Below are positions 27,401-35,823 of a stretch of DNA of 64,000 nt, one piece after another. Each line of letters begins with the position of its first letter. Within the stretch, counting starts at the first letter, position 1. Below the pieces are notes generated by a model. It ran no database searches, had not been told where the DNA came from, and worked only from the letters and a program-made list of their open reading frames with translations. Made by a program: the position numbers and the translations under genes. Source of the stretch: Cronobacter muytjensii ATCC 51329 (GTDB lineage Bacteria > Pseudomonadota > Gammaproteobacteria > Enterobacterales > Enterobacteriaceae); contig NZ_CP012268.1 in the NCBI RefSeq assembly GCF_001277195.1, forward strand, positions 3,906,001 through 3,970,000, read 5' to 3'.

Positions 27401-28451
27401 CACCGGCAAGCGCGAGCCGGGTGAAATGAATAATGAACCGCCGCCCGGCGCTGTCGATAACCTGCTCGGGCTGATGATGCGCGTTGTAATGCAGGGTTAA
27501 CCGGTTATCGTGGCGGTCGCTTATCGCTGAGAGCAGCCAGCGGCCCGGCTGCGCCTGATGCGTAAAATGCCAGCGTCTCGCTTCATCGGCGGTCGCGATG
27601 CAGAACTCGCCGGGCAGCGGTTGCGAAAGCGAAAGCTGTTCGTAGCGGTGCAGTTTCGGCGGGTGTCCCGGCTCCGGCCACGGGAACTCGATTTCGCGCC
27701 CCTGCTCGTCGATAAACAACAGCACGTCATCCTGCGCGCGAACCTCCAGCGAGAGGGGTAAAAACCATCCCTGCCCGAGCCAGCCATTACCGGTTTCATC
27801 AGAGAAGTAATAGCGCTGCCAGTTGAGCGGGACCGACGCCGGGAAGGCGAAGTCGTTATCTTCATCCCCGAAAAGAATTTTAATACCGAGAATAGCGTTG
27901 ACCGGGCTCCCGACGAGCGGCGTCACGCCTGCGGTATTCGGTATTTTGCACGGCTCGGTCTCTTTTTTGGCTTTGCCTTTATCGCTGCCGCCCTTCTCAC
28001 TGCCCGCTTTTTTCGCTTTTACGGCATCTTCCGCGCCTTCTTTAGCGGCTTTTCGTTCGGCTTTGACGGCAGATTTTTCGACAAACTGCGCGGTTTCTTT
28101 GACCAGCCCTTTTGTCGCGCTCGCCGCTTCTAAAGCTTTACCGGCTTTGGCCGCCATCTTACCGGCTTTGAACGCCGCACCGCCGCCGGGCACAAAGTTC
28201 GCCGCCGCTGAGGCCGCGGATAGCGCCGCGTTGCCATAGTCGCCTTCAGCGGCATAAATCGCCGCGTTCGCGCCATCGGCCACGACGCCCAGCACCGGCA
28301 CCGCGCCTATGATATCCAGCCCGGTATGAACAATATCGCCCCACTCGCCCCACCAGCTTTTCTTTTTCGGGGGGTTGGCGCTGCCCGCTTTTACGCTGCC
28401 TTTCGGCGCGGGCGCATATTGCAGTTTTCCGATAGTATTTCCTGTCGCCAT
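24486..28451 (-). CDS. rhs: PAAR-less Rhs protein with unrecognised toxin tip (Rhs2)
   Basis: A 1321-residue Rhs from a different subfamily than Rhs1. The first 100 residues contain a hydrophobic stretch (IVHTGLDIIGAVPVLGVVADG) and an Ala/Gly-rich segment, then a lysine-rich linker; no PAAR domain or AARxxD motif is visible. The shell starts near NAILGIKILFGDEDNDF and ends at WVDPLGL (about 1205). The 116-residue tip has VYRQGSNTPANMTPRPGKD and DHASVRPKGDADLNKLNDW, a pattern seen in polymorphic toxins whose activity I cannot name. The ATG at 28451 has AGGGA before it; upstream codons to 28601 are probably not used. It follows the DUF4150-lipase and ankyrin genes of the vgrG2 cluster. Confidence 0.88.
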   Translation of the reverse strand: MATGNTIGKLQYAPAPKGSVKAGSANPPKKKSWWGEWGDIVHTGLDIIGAVPVLGVVADGANAAIYAAEGDYGNAALSAASAAANFVPGGGAAFKAGKMAAKAGKALEAASATKGLVKETAQFVEKSAVKAERKAAKEGAEDAVKAKKAGSEKGGSDKGKAKKETEPCKIPNTAGVTPLVGSPVNAILGIKILFGDEDNDFAFPASVPLNWQRYYFSDETGNGWLGQGWFLPLSLEVRAQDDVLLFIDEQGREIEFPWPEPGHPPKLHRYEQLSLSQPLPGEFCIATADEARRWHFTHQAQPGRWLLSAISDRHDNRLTLHYNAHHQPEQVIDSAGRRFIIHFTRLALAGDDTADRITGVSVCHPSDPLHAENLCRYDYSPQGDLIAVRNGQGEVLREFRYRNHMMVAHRLAGEMECFYHYDKHDPSGKVLAHRDSLGGEWRFEYGADSTTVTDALGRVTRYDFDDNHELLGYKDAAGGYTRFRRNVRGQMTHFTDPAGRTTRYRYDERGNCTAVTGPDGQMTRIDYHERWNLPVRVTDMQGGTREFAYDVAGNLIREMDELGRITEYNHDDRGNLVRVRDAASGIQRLVWNSADFLISHTDCSGRTTTFGYDKYGWLKEQTDAAGNRTLINNRQDGLPRSIVHPDGATETFEFDRWQRLTAWRDAQGQMTQWQLAPDGLPLARTDALGHQVKYEYDLARRLTTLVNENGARYEMEYDARDYLIRETGFDGCTTRYRYDAGGFPTAREEEGNGDGSVIRTHYQRDDAGRLVEKLVARGGEAQWQRTRYWYDSLGRLIAGINHGGRVELEWDAAGQLTLERNLIRGVSHELRHQYDELGNRTVTTLPDGRELKNFYYGSGHRIQVNLGSRVISESERDVLHREVRRTQGTLSSEYVHDEMGRLVSQRAGRNGKIAVARDYAWRRDGQLLQMVDKYTGEHRYDYDALGRLTRARDEHFAFDPAHNLLSDTAAAPLHDNRLRVYEDKRWEYDNFGNVTTKLTARHTQQQFRWNAEHQLAEAVTVRNGAEQRTTYGYDAFGRRSWKQDAFGVTTFVWDGNRLLSETRGGHSHLWIYEDDSFAPLAKISLRRGDTEHDAEVYWYHNDVSGMPRELTGAGGEIAWRAEYRAWGNTLRVEHIATRTGEPVYQPLRYQGQYFDAETGLHYNRFRYYDPDAGRFISQDPIGLAGGINLYQYAPNPLVWVDPLGLAFRHVPLTEGVVYRQGSNTPANMTPRPGKDTNPLKKPGLSTTIEKPSGKSIPLDVAKLNEAGFDVIQDDIDHASVRPKGDADLNKLNDWANSRPGIVDGGSGPIHENTNKVRKCIL

Positions 28452-28629
28452 GTAAATTCCCTGCGATGGATTGCGTGTTCTTAACAGAATGTTGAAATTT
28501 TTATCGCTCTGAAAAAATATAACGAATACTTTGTTTTCAGATATTGCCGCAATACCTTTATTTTGCGCCATAGAAAAAGACGCATTTACTATTAAAGGCA
28601 ATAAAGCGTAGATATAAGTCAGGAATGAA

Positions 28630-28656
28630 ATTATCGCCCCGAACAGGAGCGATAAT
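28630..28656 (-). terminator. Terminator-like hairpin between ankyrin gene and rhs2
   Basis: ATTATCGCCCC (28630-28640) pairs with GGAGCGATAAT (28646-28656) with one wobble. It stands 17 bases past the ankyrin gene stop. The T tract on the minus strand is short (AATTTC), so termination may be partial. Confidence 0.55.
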
Positions 28657-28672
28657 GATTGTGAGATTTCAT

Positions 28673-29440
28673 TCAGTCATCAGCAGGGGGCCAGTGTAAC
28701 CCTTTGCGAATGGCAAGCTGACGAATCTCTTCTAATTTATCGATGGTTCTTTTATTACTGTCTTTTTCGCGCTCAATAACATCTGAAAGCATCTTTCCAA
28801 AATTTAAGCCATTTTGGTTTTCAATATTGGGGTTAGCGCCATAATTCAGCAAATACTCAACCTGATCCAGTTCCATGCCAGCCAGTGCAGACATTAATAC
28901 CGTTTTACCGGCACTGTCGGTTTTATTAACATCAGCACCCGCCGATAATAAATACTTCAGGACGGCAAACGAATTGTCTGAGGCGGCGTTAAAAATTAAT
29001 GGCTGGTAGTTGGTCATGGCGTTAGGGCTAAGGCCACCGTCAATCAGCGCTTTGATATAGGCAGGGTTGTTTGAGCTCGCCATCACCGCCGCCGGGCTGC
29101 CGAAATCCGGGATATCCTGTAGCGGATCCGCGCCCGCCTTCACAAGCGTCGTCACAATCTCCAGCGATTTCGCATCGCCGTTAGTCGCCTCTAACAGCGC
29201 ATACATCAGTAGGGTCATTTCCTGACTGCCGGGTTTATTTAAATCCGTGCTCTTTGATAAGGCGTTTACCTCAGACAGATTATGCTCAGCAATCGCCTGA
29301 GCGAGCTGTAATTGCGTGCCGCTAAAATAAACTTCCGGCGCTGCTTGTTTCATATTCGTGCTTCCGTGACCAGGTATTACAACAGAGAAGAGTGCCAGCC
29401 CTGCGAGGAGACTGCAAATTAGCCTTCGAAATGTTTTCAT
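28673..29440 (-). CDS. Exported ankyrin-repeat protein, likely lipase immunity (pair 1)
   Basis: A 255-residue protein with a Sec signal peptide (CSLLAGLALFSVVI, about residues 9-22) and at least four ankyrin-type repeats (for example EMTLLMYALLEAT, QPLIFNAASDNSFAVLKYLL, GKTVLMSALAGMELDQVEYLL). It directly follows the DUF4150-lipase gene, with GGAG before its ATG. Ankyrin-repeat proteins next to T6SS phospholipases act as immunity proteins in other systems, and a periplasmic location matches a membrane-lipid target. It is a paralogue of the lipoprotein at 42645-43403, which follows the other lipase. Confidence 0.8.
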   Translation of the reverse strand: MKTFRRLICSLLAGLALFSVVIPGHGSTNMKQAAPEVYFSGTQLQLAQAIAEHNLSEVNALSKSTDLNKPGSQEMTLLMYALLEATNGDAKSLEIVTTLVKAGADPLQDIPDFGSPAAVMASSNNPAYIKALIDGGLSPNAMTNYQPLIFNAASDNSFAVLKYLLSAGADVNKTDSAGKTVLMSALAGMELDQVEYLLNYGANPNIENQNGLNFGKMLSDVIEREKDSNKRTIDKLEEIRQLAIRKGLHWPPADD

Positions 29441-29450
29441 TTTGAGCTCC

Positions 29451-30746
29451 TTATAAAGCCATCAGTATAGCCTCATCCTCTGCTTTTTCTGCTTCGATAC
29501 AGGGGATGACCTCGCTCATAAAGTGGCGATTCACAGGGTTGCCTTTGCCGCCCGACATATCATGTTTTTTACCCACCGCCGCCGGGAGTGCGGCGATAAC
29601 CAGCCCGAGCCCGGCACCAATGAGCCCGCCAAACAGGCCGCCAAATTTTGCGCCCAGCGCGCCAAGCCCGCCCACGAGGCCCAGGGTGCCCAGCACGCCG
29701 GGCTCCTGGAGGCCGGTTAACACTTCGCCTTTAACCCGGTAGGCGTTGATATTCTCAGACGTCACATTCTTCTCAAGAATTTTACCGCCGTACTTCTCCA
29801 CCGTTCCGCCGTTAAGGCCCGCCGCGTTGAAGGTCCAGCCCGGCTTGTTGCTGGCGCGCGAACAGGCGGAGGCGAGCCCGCCGCCCAGCGAGTGCCCGAC
29901 ACAGTCGACAGGCGTCTTCGCCCTTTTTAACGAGGTGCCAATCTCAACCGCCTTTTTATAGTACGGGTTGCTGACCCCAAACGCCTGTTTAGCATTGACG
30001 CCCCAGTCCGGCCCCGACTGCGTGCCGCGGAAAACCACCGAGGGCGACATATCTTTGCCGAACACGGCTTCGTCTGGCTCATACATCCGCGCGCGAAACT
30101 GCGGTGCGCCGTTCTCGCGTAAGTCATTAGGCGAAAGGTTGTATTTTGCGAGCGCCTGCGGGTCGTTAGAGATATCTTTCCAGCCCGTCGGGATTTCCGG
30201 CGTCGGTTTCGACGGGTCGCGCGGTTCGTAAACGTAATCAGCGAGGCGCGCCTTTTCCACCGCGACGTTATTCTGCTCAAGCCGCTGCGCCGCGGCCTGC
30301 GCTTTAGGGTCGCTGCTTTGCTTGCCCTTCGCGATAAGCGCCTTGCGCCGCTCCCAGGTCTCTTTCTTGGTGTAGTTCCCGCCGCGCCCGCCGTTGGCTT
30401 TACCGTTCATGGCGAACGTATCCTGTACGCGGTTAAGCGGGTGCCCGCCGACGTTGGTATCCGGGCTGTGTTCAATAGACCAGCAGTCGCCTTCCACCGT
30501 ACCGCTCACCACCCCTTTATTACGTCCGGCCGCATCGCCAATCGTGGTTGGTACAAAGCTCTGGTTATACACAAACGCGGGCTTACTGCCAAAATTCACC
30601 GAATCGACGGTGCTTTTAGCAGGGTCAAGCGTTGCCGTGACCGGGTACGGCACCGGCGGCTGGATGCCCGGCGTGAAACACAAATCGGGCGCCAGGCCAA
30701 CCAGCTTATATTTTCCGTTTTTACGGGCGGCAAAGTTCTCAGCCAT
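29451..30746 (-). CDS. T6SS effector: DUF4150 PAAR-like domain fused to a lipase
   Basis: A 431-residue protein. Residues about 10-125 form a DUF4150 PAAR-like domain (LAPDLCFTPGIQPPVPYPV, GDCWSIEHSPDTNVGG), which should cap a VgrG spike. After a charged linker comes a class 3-type lipase domain with the nucleophile elbow GHSLGGGLAS and a C-terminal VNRHFMSEVIPCIEAE whose histidine is a candidate for the catalytic triad. A hydrophobic Gly/Ala/Leu-rich segment (about 358-392) lies between them. Phospholipid hydrolysis in the target cell is the likely action. It overlaps the DUF2169 gene by eight bases and precedes the ankyrin gene, so adaptor, effector and immunity are in order. Confidence 0.85.
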   Translation of the reverse strand: MAENFAARKNGKYKLVGLAPDLCFTPGIQPPVPYPVTATLDPAKSTVDSVNFGSKPAFVYNQSFVPTTIGDAAGRNKGVVSGTVEGDCWSIEHSPDTNVGGHPLNRVQDTFAMNGKANGGRGGNYTKKETWERRKALIAKGKQSSDPKAQAAAQRLEQNNVAVEKARLADYVYEPRDPSKPTPEIPTGWKDISNDPQALAKYNLSPNDLRENGAPQFRARMYEPDEAVFGKDMSPSVVFRGTQSGPDWGVNAKQAFGVSNPYYKKAVEIGTSLKRAKTPVDCVGHSLGGGLASACSRASNKPGWTFNAAGLNGGTVEKYGGKILEKNVTSENINAYRVKGEVLTGLQEPGVLGTLGLVGGLGALGAKFGGLFGGLIGAGLGLVIAALPAAVGKKHDMSGGKGNPVNRHFMSEVIPCIEAEKAEDEAILMAL

Positions 30747-31890
30747 GGGCGCCTTTCTCCTTCAGGTTTAATAATGAAGGGGGCAATGGGACAAAATCCG
30801 CTGATTCACGATCGTTATTCAGCTGACGCGCGCGCGCTATTTGCGCCGCTCTTTCGCCACGGGCAATAAAGCGTAGCTCGGTCATCACCGGCTCCATCAG
30901 CTCCGACATGACGGTGCGGTAGCTGCAATGCACTTTACGCGAAGGCACATCCACCACCAGCGTATCGAGCGCCATATCCTGCGCGACCCCGGCGCCTTTC
31001 TGCGTCATGATAAAAACGAACAGGCTTTCAACCGGCACCTGAAAACGAATCTCCTGATCGGCTTTGTCACGCGCGGAGATAAGGTATTTTAGCGTCACCG
31101 GTACCGCGCTTAACGGTGCGGGCAAAGGAAACTGCAACAGCGGATGCGCGCCGCACCAGTAATCAAAGCGGAAATCCTTCGGTAAAAAAGGGTGCCGGTG
31201 CTGTTTCCACTCTTCATCATAGGTGCCCGCATGTTCAATGCGTCCCTGCCAGCCGCGACCATAAAAGCCAAACCCGGCGGCAAGCCCGGCTTCATCGATT
31301 TTCTTCACCGGCTGCGTGACCCACTCAATCTGCGGAGCGGGTAACCTGTCTTTTTTGAGATGTTTTCTGACCTCGCGCGGGTACCACCCCATGCCGGTCG
31401 TATTTTCCTGGGCAGCGATAACATGACCGTCAGGCAGCGTGTATAAGCCACCAGCCGCGTATTCATAGCGTAACGCCAGTGTCTGAATGGGCTCAGGATC
31501 CGTCAGCCTCCAGCCCGCCACGACCTTCCACCACTCCCGCGGCCCGTGGATGCGCAGCAGGCGCGTCGTGTCGCCAATTTGCGCGCCGACGGTAAAGCTC
31601 CGCGCTGGCTTATCCTGCGGTGCCCAGGCATTCGCATTAATCACGACATCCATCCAGGGCTTATAGGGCGCCAGATCGCTTTCAAACCTTACGCTGCTGT
31701 AGCCCGGCTCGCCGTAATGCATATCCTGCTCAATCAGTTCGCCCTGATCGTCACAGAGCGTCAGCGCGCCTGTGGCGATATCAAGATCGTAACTGACTCT
31801 GGCGACCACCGTACTGAAGCCGTGGTCGTTCTGGTCGAACGAATCGAACAGCATGGCCGGAAAGGCGCTGAGATTAGTAAAGTTTTCCAT
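30739..31890 (-). CDS. DUF2169 family T6SS adaptor/chaperone
   Basis: A 383-residue cytoplasmic protein with the DUF2169 layout (SAFPAMLFDSFDQND, VARVSYDLDIATG, then WAPQDKPARSFTVGAQIGD and a later FRFDYWCGAHPLLQFP). DUF2169 proteins are found between VgrG and DUF4150 genes and are thought to help load PAAR-like effectors. The ATG at 31890 lies one base after the vgrG2 stop; upstream codons to 31938 lie inside vgrG2 and are unlikely to be used. It overlaps the DUF4150-lipase gene by eight bases, so it probably serves that effector. Confidence 0.85.
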   Translation of the reverse strand: MENFTNLSAFPAMLFDSFDQNDHGFSTVVARVSYDLDIATGALTLCDDQGELIEQDMHYGEPGYSSVRFESDLAPYKPWMDVVINANAWAPQDKPARSFTVGAQIGDTTRLLRIHGPREWWKVVAGWRLTDPEPIQTLALRYEYAAGGLYTLPDGHVIAAQENTTGMGWYPREVRKHLKKDRLPAPQIEWVTQPVKKIDEAGLAAGFGFYGRGWQGRIEHAGTYDEEWKQHRHPFLPKDFRFDYWCGAHPLLQFPLPAPLSAVPVTLKYLISARDKADQEIRFQVPVESLFVFIMTQKGAGVAQDMALDTLVVDVPSRKVHCSYRTVMSELMEPVMTELRFIARGERAAQIARARQLNNDRESADFVPLPPSLLNLKEKGAHG

Positions 31891-31891
31891 A

Positions 31892-34030
31892 TCAGTTGAT
31901 GTTGATTTCCGTGCCGTCGATATCGATGACTTTTTCACCGACGAGCTTGATCTTATTGGCGCTCAGCGTGATGGTGCCGTTCTGCTCCAGCACAATCATC
32001 GACTCCCCACAGACCAGCGTTATTTTCTCTTCCGCGCTGAAATCTGCCGTCGTCCCGGCCGACAGGCTGAGATCTTTGCCCGAATTCACCGAATATTTGA
32101 GCGCCACGTTGTGCATCTGCATCGCGCCGACGTTGGTCATCCAGCCCGCCCCGACGTTCAGGACATACGCCGCGCCGATATTGGTATTTTGCGCGAGCCC
32201 GACGTTGAGCATGGAGGCGAGCGCTATCGTCTCCGTTTTGGTTTTATCGACGCGCAGCGTCTGCGCGCCGTTGACGGTCACGCTCTGGTTCTGGCCGATA
32301 CGCACGGTTTCATTTTGATCGACCGTTTCGGTCCGGTTGGAATGAATAGTGATCGTCTCATTGCCGTCCACCGTCTCGGTACGGTTCTGGTGTACCGTGA
32401 TGGTTTCATTTTCGACGACCGTTTCCGTCCGGTTTTTCTTCACCGTCGTGGTTTCATTCGCGCCGATGGTTTTTGTGCGGTTGCTGCCGACCGAATGGGT
32501 TTCATCATTCTCCACTTCGGTATCCATATTTCTTTCCGCGTGCAGCCACACCTGCTCCTCGCCCGCTTTATCCTCAAAGCGCAGGGCGTTGGCGTTGTCC
32601 GGCGAGCCGTCTTTGGACCGGCTTAAGAAACCCATCTGCGTCGCCGCCGCCGGCAATGCCCACGGCGGCATGCTCGCCTCGTTGTACACGCGCCCCGTTA
32701 TCAGCGGGCGGTCCGGGTCGCCGTTGATGAAGTCCACCACCACCTCGTCGCCCACGCGCGGTATCTGTACCCCGCCAAAGCCCTGGCCCGCCCACGCGCT
32801 CGACACGCGCACCCAGCTTGAGCTGGTGTCGTCGCCCTTCGACAGACGGTCCCAGTGGAACTTCACCTTCACCCGGCCGTATTTGTCGGTCCAGATGCTC
32901 TCGCCCTGCGGGCCCACCACCTTCGCCGTCTGCGGGCCGTACGTGCGCGGCCACGGCGTCTTCTGCGCCGGGCGGTACGGCACGTCCGCCGGTATCACCT
33001 CAAAGCGCGTCTCGTGAATGGTGTTGCTGTCCGCCCCGCTCGCGTAGCGGTTCTCCTCGAAGTGGTAATGCGCAACGGTGGTCAGGTACTCCCCGTTGTC
33101 GCCGAAGAACGGCGCGTTGCGCAGCACAAAGGTGTGCCCCGGCGCGATACCCAGCGCCGTCGCCGTGCCCTGCGTCTGGCGGTGCTCCACCTGCCACCGC
33201 TCCTGGCGGATGCGGGCGTAAAACTCCCCGTGGCCGTGCTCCACAAAGCGCCCCGGCCAGTCGTAGACGTCGATGCTCCCCGGCTGCGGCGATTTCGGGT
33301 TCTGCCGCGCCTGGAACAGCCACGCGTTCGGCTTGCGGAAGTCGTAGTCGTCCAGGCTGTAGATGCCCGGCGTCACGCTGTCCTCCAGCGCCCACTGGCT
33401 GATGCCCTCTTCGTCCGTGGTGCCGCCCGACGGCGTCACGTGGTACGGAATCGTCTCGTAGCCCGGGAACGGCTCGTACTGCCCCGGCGCGTCGGTAAGA
33501 ATGAGCGTGTGGCGGTCCTGCTCGTGGCGGAAGTGATACGTGATGCCCTCCAGCTCCAGCAGGCGGCTCATGAAGTCCAGGCTGCTCTCCTGGTACTGCA
33601 CGCAGTACTCCCACACCCGGTAGCTCCCCGACAGCCGCTCCTCGACGTTCACCCGGCTCTCGCCCAGCAACGTCTTCACTATCTGCGGCACCGTCTGGCC
33701 CTGGAAGATACGCAGGTTGCGGTCGCGCTGCATCGGCCACAGGTCCGGCTCCACCGTCAGCTCGTACGCCGCGTAGCGGGTGCCCGATATCTCCACCGCG
33801 CTCACCGCCACGCGGGTGACCTTGCCGTTAAGGTAGCGCGGTGTCATCAGCGCCTGGGTCGGGATGGTCACCGTCACCGGCTGGCCCAGCAGCGCGCTGC
33901 GCTCGGCGCGTGCGTCGGTGCCGAGCAGCGTCAGGGTGAATAAAAACGGCTCCGACAGCGACTCGCGCCCGGAGAGTTTCCAGAAAAGCAGCCCCTCGAC
34001 CGGGAGCTGAACGGTGATTCGGTTGAGCAT
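31892..34030 (-). CDS. vgrG: T6SS spike protein VgrG2 (TssI)
   Basis: A 712-residue VgrG. Residues 1 to about 490 are nearly identical to VgrG1 (gp27 base, gp5 OB-fold). The remainder is unique: a run of short repeats such as NETITVHQNRTETV and NETITIHSNRTETV, which should build an extended beta-helical needle, then an AAYVLNVGAGWMTNVG segment and a strand-rich end finishing EININ. The gene is followed without gap by DUF2169, the DUF4150-lipase and its ankyrin partner, so VgrG2 is the probable carrier of that lipase. The unique tail presumably gives cargo specificity. Confidence 0.95.
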   Translation of the reverse strand: MLNRITVQLPVEGLLFWKLSGRESLSEPFLFTLTLLGTDARAERSALLGQPVTVTIPTQALMTPRYLNGKVTRVAVSAVEISGTRYAAYELTVEPDLWPMQRDRNLRIFQGQTVPQIVKTLLGESRVNVEERLSGSYRVWEYCVQYQESSLDFMSRLLELEGITYHFRHEQDRHTLILTDAPGQYEPFPGYETIPYHVTPSGGTTDEEGISQWALEDSVTPGIYSLDDYDFRKPNAWLFQARQNPKSPQPGSIDVYDWPGRFVEHGHGEFYARIRQERWQVEHRQTQGTATALGIAPGHTFVLRNAPFFGDNGEYLTTVAHYHFEENRYASGADSNTIHETRFEVIPADVPYRPAQKTPWPRTYGPQTAKVVGPQGESIWTDKYGRVKVKFHWDRLSKGDDTSSSWVRVSSAWAGQGFGGVQIPRVGDEVVVDFINGDPDRPLITGRVYNEASMPPWALPAAATQMGFLSRSKDGSPDNANALRFEDKAGEEQVWLHAERNMDTEVENDETHSVGSNRTKTIGANETTTVKKNRTETVVENETITVHQNRTETVDGNETITIHSNRTETVDQNETVRIGQNQSVTVNGAQTLRVDKTKTETIALASMLNVGLAQNTNIGAAYVLNVGAGWMTNVGAMQMHNVALKYSVNSGKDLSLSAGTTADFSAEEKITLVCGESMIVLEQNGTITLSANKIKLVGEKVIDIDGTEININ
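32545..34030 (-). repeat. vgrG shared 5' repeat, copy 2
   Basis: Nearly identical to 17863-19348 over its whole length and to 41128-42499 over the first 1.37 kb. Confidence 0.9.
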
Positions 34031-34186
34031 AACTTCAGTCCATATAGCAGGGGAACATGACAGGTCCGCCAGGGGGTTTACTGGCGAATACGCGCATGGC
34101 CAGTAACCAGGCGCTACCTGTTTACCGTGATGACGTTAAGAAACGATTACTTTTTCTTTTGCCAGGGCCATTTGTGTACCCTGTCA

Positions 34187-34633
34187 TTACGGATGAAACT
34201 GGTCTAGCCATATCCCGTAATAAATCAGCGCGGCGCCCAGCGAAAGCGCCACCCTGAGTAGTAATGGCGCCAGCGGGCGGACATTTTTAACGGCTGACTG
34301 TATTGTCTGATAATTATCCTGATTGAAATTCTCATGAAATTTCATAATAAGAAAAAACTGCGTGTTTATGCACACAGCAGCAAACTGTAATCCCCACAGC
34401 ACCATGGCTGACAGAAACACAGTGCATGAATAATGTTCAGCTGCGTCAGGCGAGATAATATTCCAGACGAGCGCCATCGCGAGAAAAACGAAAGAGACGA
34501 CGCCGAAAAGAATAAAAATGCCGATAAGCTTAAGACCAAAGAAAAGCCACTGCCTGCGGGTAAAGGACGTTTTACCTTTCCAGATGATATACAGCGCACA
34601 CGCCATGAAAAAAACAAATACTGCAAAGAACAT
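34187..34633 (-). CDS. Four-helix membrane protein, possible immunity
   Basis: A protein of 148 residues with four hydrophobic segments (MFFAVFVFFMACALYIIW, LIGIFILFGVVSFVFLAMAL, CTVFLSAMVLWGLQFAAVC and LRVALSLGAALIYYGIW). GAGG is well spaced from the ATG at 34633; an ATG at 34660 would add nine residues. I do not recognise the family. It lies alone between the DUF4150 module and vgrG2 on the same strand. Inner-membrane immunity to a membrane-directed effector is possible from context but unproven. Confidence 0.6.
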   Translation of the reverse strand: MFFAVFVFFMACALYIIWKGKTSFTRRQWLFFGLKLIGIFILFGVVSFVFLAMALVWNIISPDAAEHYSCTVFLSAMVLWGLQFAAVCINTQFFLIMKFHENFNQDNYQTIQSAVKNVRPLAPLLLRVALSLGAALIYYGIWLDQFHP

Positions 34634-34743
34634 TCCGTTGCCTCTGATAGCGTAAGTCATCGCCAGTCAATTGTATAAAAGCACGCGTCACCCGCGTTTT
34701 TTAGGTCTTAAAAACAGCGCTCTGCACAGGCTTCAGGCAGAAA

Positions 34744-34776
34744 AGCCGGGCCCCTGCCTGCGGCAAAAGCCCGGCT
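34744..34776 (-). terminator. Terminator after the DUF4150 gene
   Basis: AGCCGGGC (34744-34751) pairs with GCCCGGCT (34769-34776) around a long loop. On the minus strand TTTT follows directly. It marks the end of the DUF2169-pentapeptide/DUF3540/DUF4150 unit. Confidence 0.65.
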
Positions 34777-34810
34777 CCGGGGACTTTTCTCTGAGCGACC
34801 AGTCGCCGAA

Positions 34811-35203
34811 TCAGGGGGCGAGCATTAATACTTTGAACTGGCTTGGGACAATACGCATTCCCACAGCGTTGGTTGAGTTTTGCAGGCTGACGCTGGTCAG
34901 GCGCGTGGCGGGCGTACCTTTAAGCAGCACGGTAAACGCGCCCGTCAGGTGGCGCGACGGTCCCATGACCGTACCTGAGGCGACACCCGTCGCTACACCT
35001 GGGTTATCACCGTTGGTGAGCGGCGTGACCGTTGCCATGTTATGCGCGGGCATACCCATAAAGAGAATATTCAGCGCATTGGGGATGGCCGTTGGGCCGA
35101 GTGCGATATCAGGGTAAGGGATCGGCGTTGGTGCAGGCATTGGCGTCAGGCAGACGTCCGGAAACGCCAAATCCATGCCAAACAGCTGGCAGTTAGCGAA
35201 CAT
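34811..35203 (-). CDS. Stand-alone DUF4150 PAAR-like spike tip
   Basis: A 130-residue protein consisting only of a DUF4150 PAAR-like domain: DVCLTPMPAPTPIPYPDIA, NILFMGMPAHNM, GDNPGVATGVASGTVMG, then VLLKGTPATRLTSVS. Such proteins cap the VgrG spike. Here no toxin domain is attached, in contrast to the DUF4150-lipase at 29451-30746. It is the last gene of a four-gene unit with DUF3540 and two pentapeptide-repeat proteins. Which toxin, if any, it delivers is not apparent. Confidence 0.85.
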   Translation of the reverse strand: MFANCQLFGMDLAFPDVCLTPMPAPTPIPYPDIALGPTAIPNALNILFMGMPAHNMATVTPLTNGDNPGVATGVASGTVMGPSRHLTGAFTVLLKGTPATRLTSVSLQNSTNAVGMRIVPSQFKVLMLAP

Positions 35204-35208
35204 AGTGA

Positions 35209-35814
35209 TTACCCCATGTGGATCTGTTCAGAATCGACTTTGGTGATCGCTTTGGACGTAATCACCGTATTGTGCGCATGCAGTCGTGCGTAATCTTCAG
35301 CTTTCATATCCAGCTGGCCTGCGCGCACCTGCTCTGTCTGCCGTGTGGAGCGAAACAGGTTATGGCTTATCTGCGTTACCGTCTGCCAGACTGACTCCGC
35401 GCGCTTGCCAACGATGCGCGAAAGGCTTACCCATGCCGAGAGCTTATCGCCGCTGTATTTCATCTCGCTGATGTGGCAGTCGCCCTGCTGCGCGCTGACG
35501 CGTAGCGCCTCGCCGCTGAGGCTGAGTTCACCTGCGCTGCGGATATGCAGATCGCCCGGTACGCTAAGCTCCGCGCTTTGGGGATTGGCGCGCTCCAGCA
35601 CCGCCAGCAACCAAAGCTGATTATCGACGCTGGCAATCAGCGCCGTATCGCCCGCCTGCGGCGCGATAACGCAACTGGCGGCGCGGCGGCAATGCCAGCC
35701 GCGGCCTTCACTTTCCACCATCAGACTGCCGTCGGCGAAACAGTGGGTAACGGTGCCGGACGCCTGAACAGGCGGTGTAATCGTCTGGGCCAGCTTGTGA
35801 TTAATATTGCTCAT
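35209..35814 (-). CDS. DUF3540 domain protein
   Basis: A 201-residue cytoplasmic protein matching DUF3540: an N-terminal strand-rich part (GTVTHCFADGSLMVESEGRGWHCRRAASC, DTALIASVDNQLWLLAVLER), a DLHIRSAGELSLSGEALRV segment like the needle strands of VgrG, and a helical C terminus. DUF3540 genes accompany DUF2169 and DUF4150 genes in many T6SS clusters and may build a spike extension, though their role is not established to my knowledge. It lies five bases upstream of the DUF4150 gene. Confidence 0.8.
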   Translation of the reverse strand: MSNINHKLAQTITPPVQASGTVTHCFADGSLMVESEGRGWHCRRAASCVIAPQAGDTALIASVDNQLWLLAVLERANPQSAELSVPGDLHIRSAGELSLSGEALRVSAQQGDCHISEMKYSGDKLSAWVSLSRIVGKRAESVWQTVTQISHNLFRSTRQTEQVRAGQLDMKAEDYARLHAHNTVITSKAITKVDSEQIHMG

Positions 35815-35823
35815 GTTCTCTCC

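Noticed and set aside
31892..32540. Tandem repeats in the vgrG2 tail as a CRISPR-like or satellite array
   Set aside because: The repeats are in frame, encode alternating beta-strand motifs of the VgrG needle and lack constant repeat/spacer structure.
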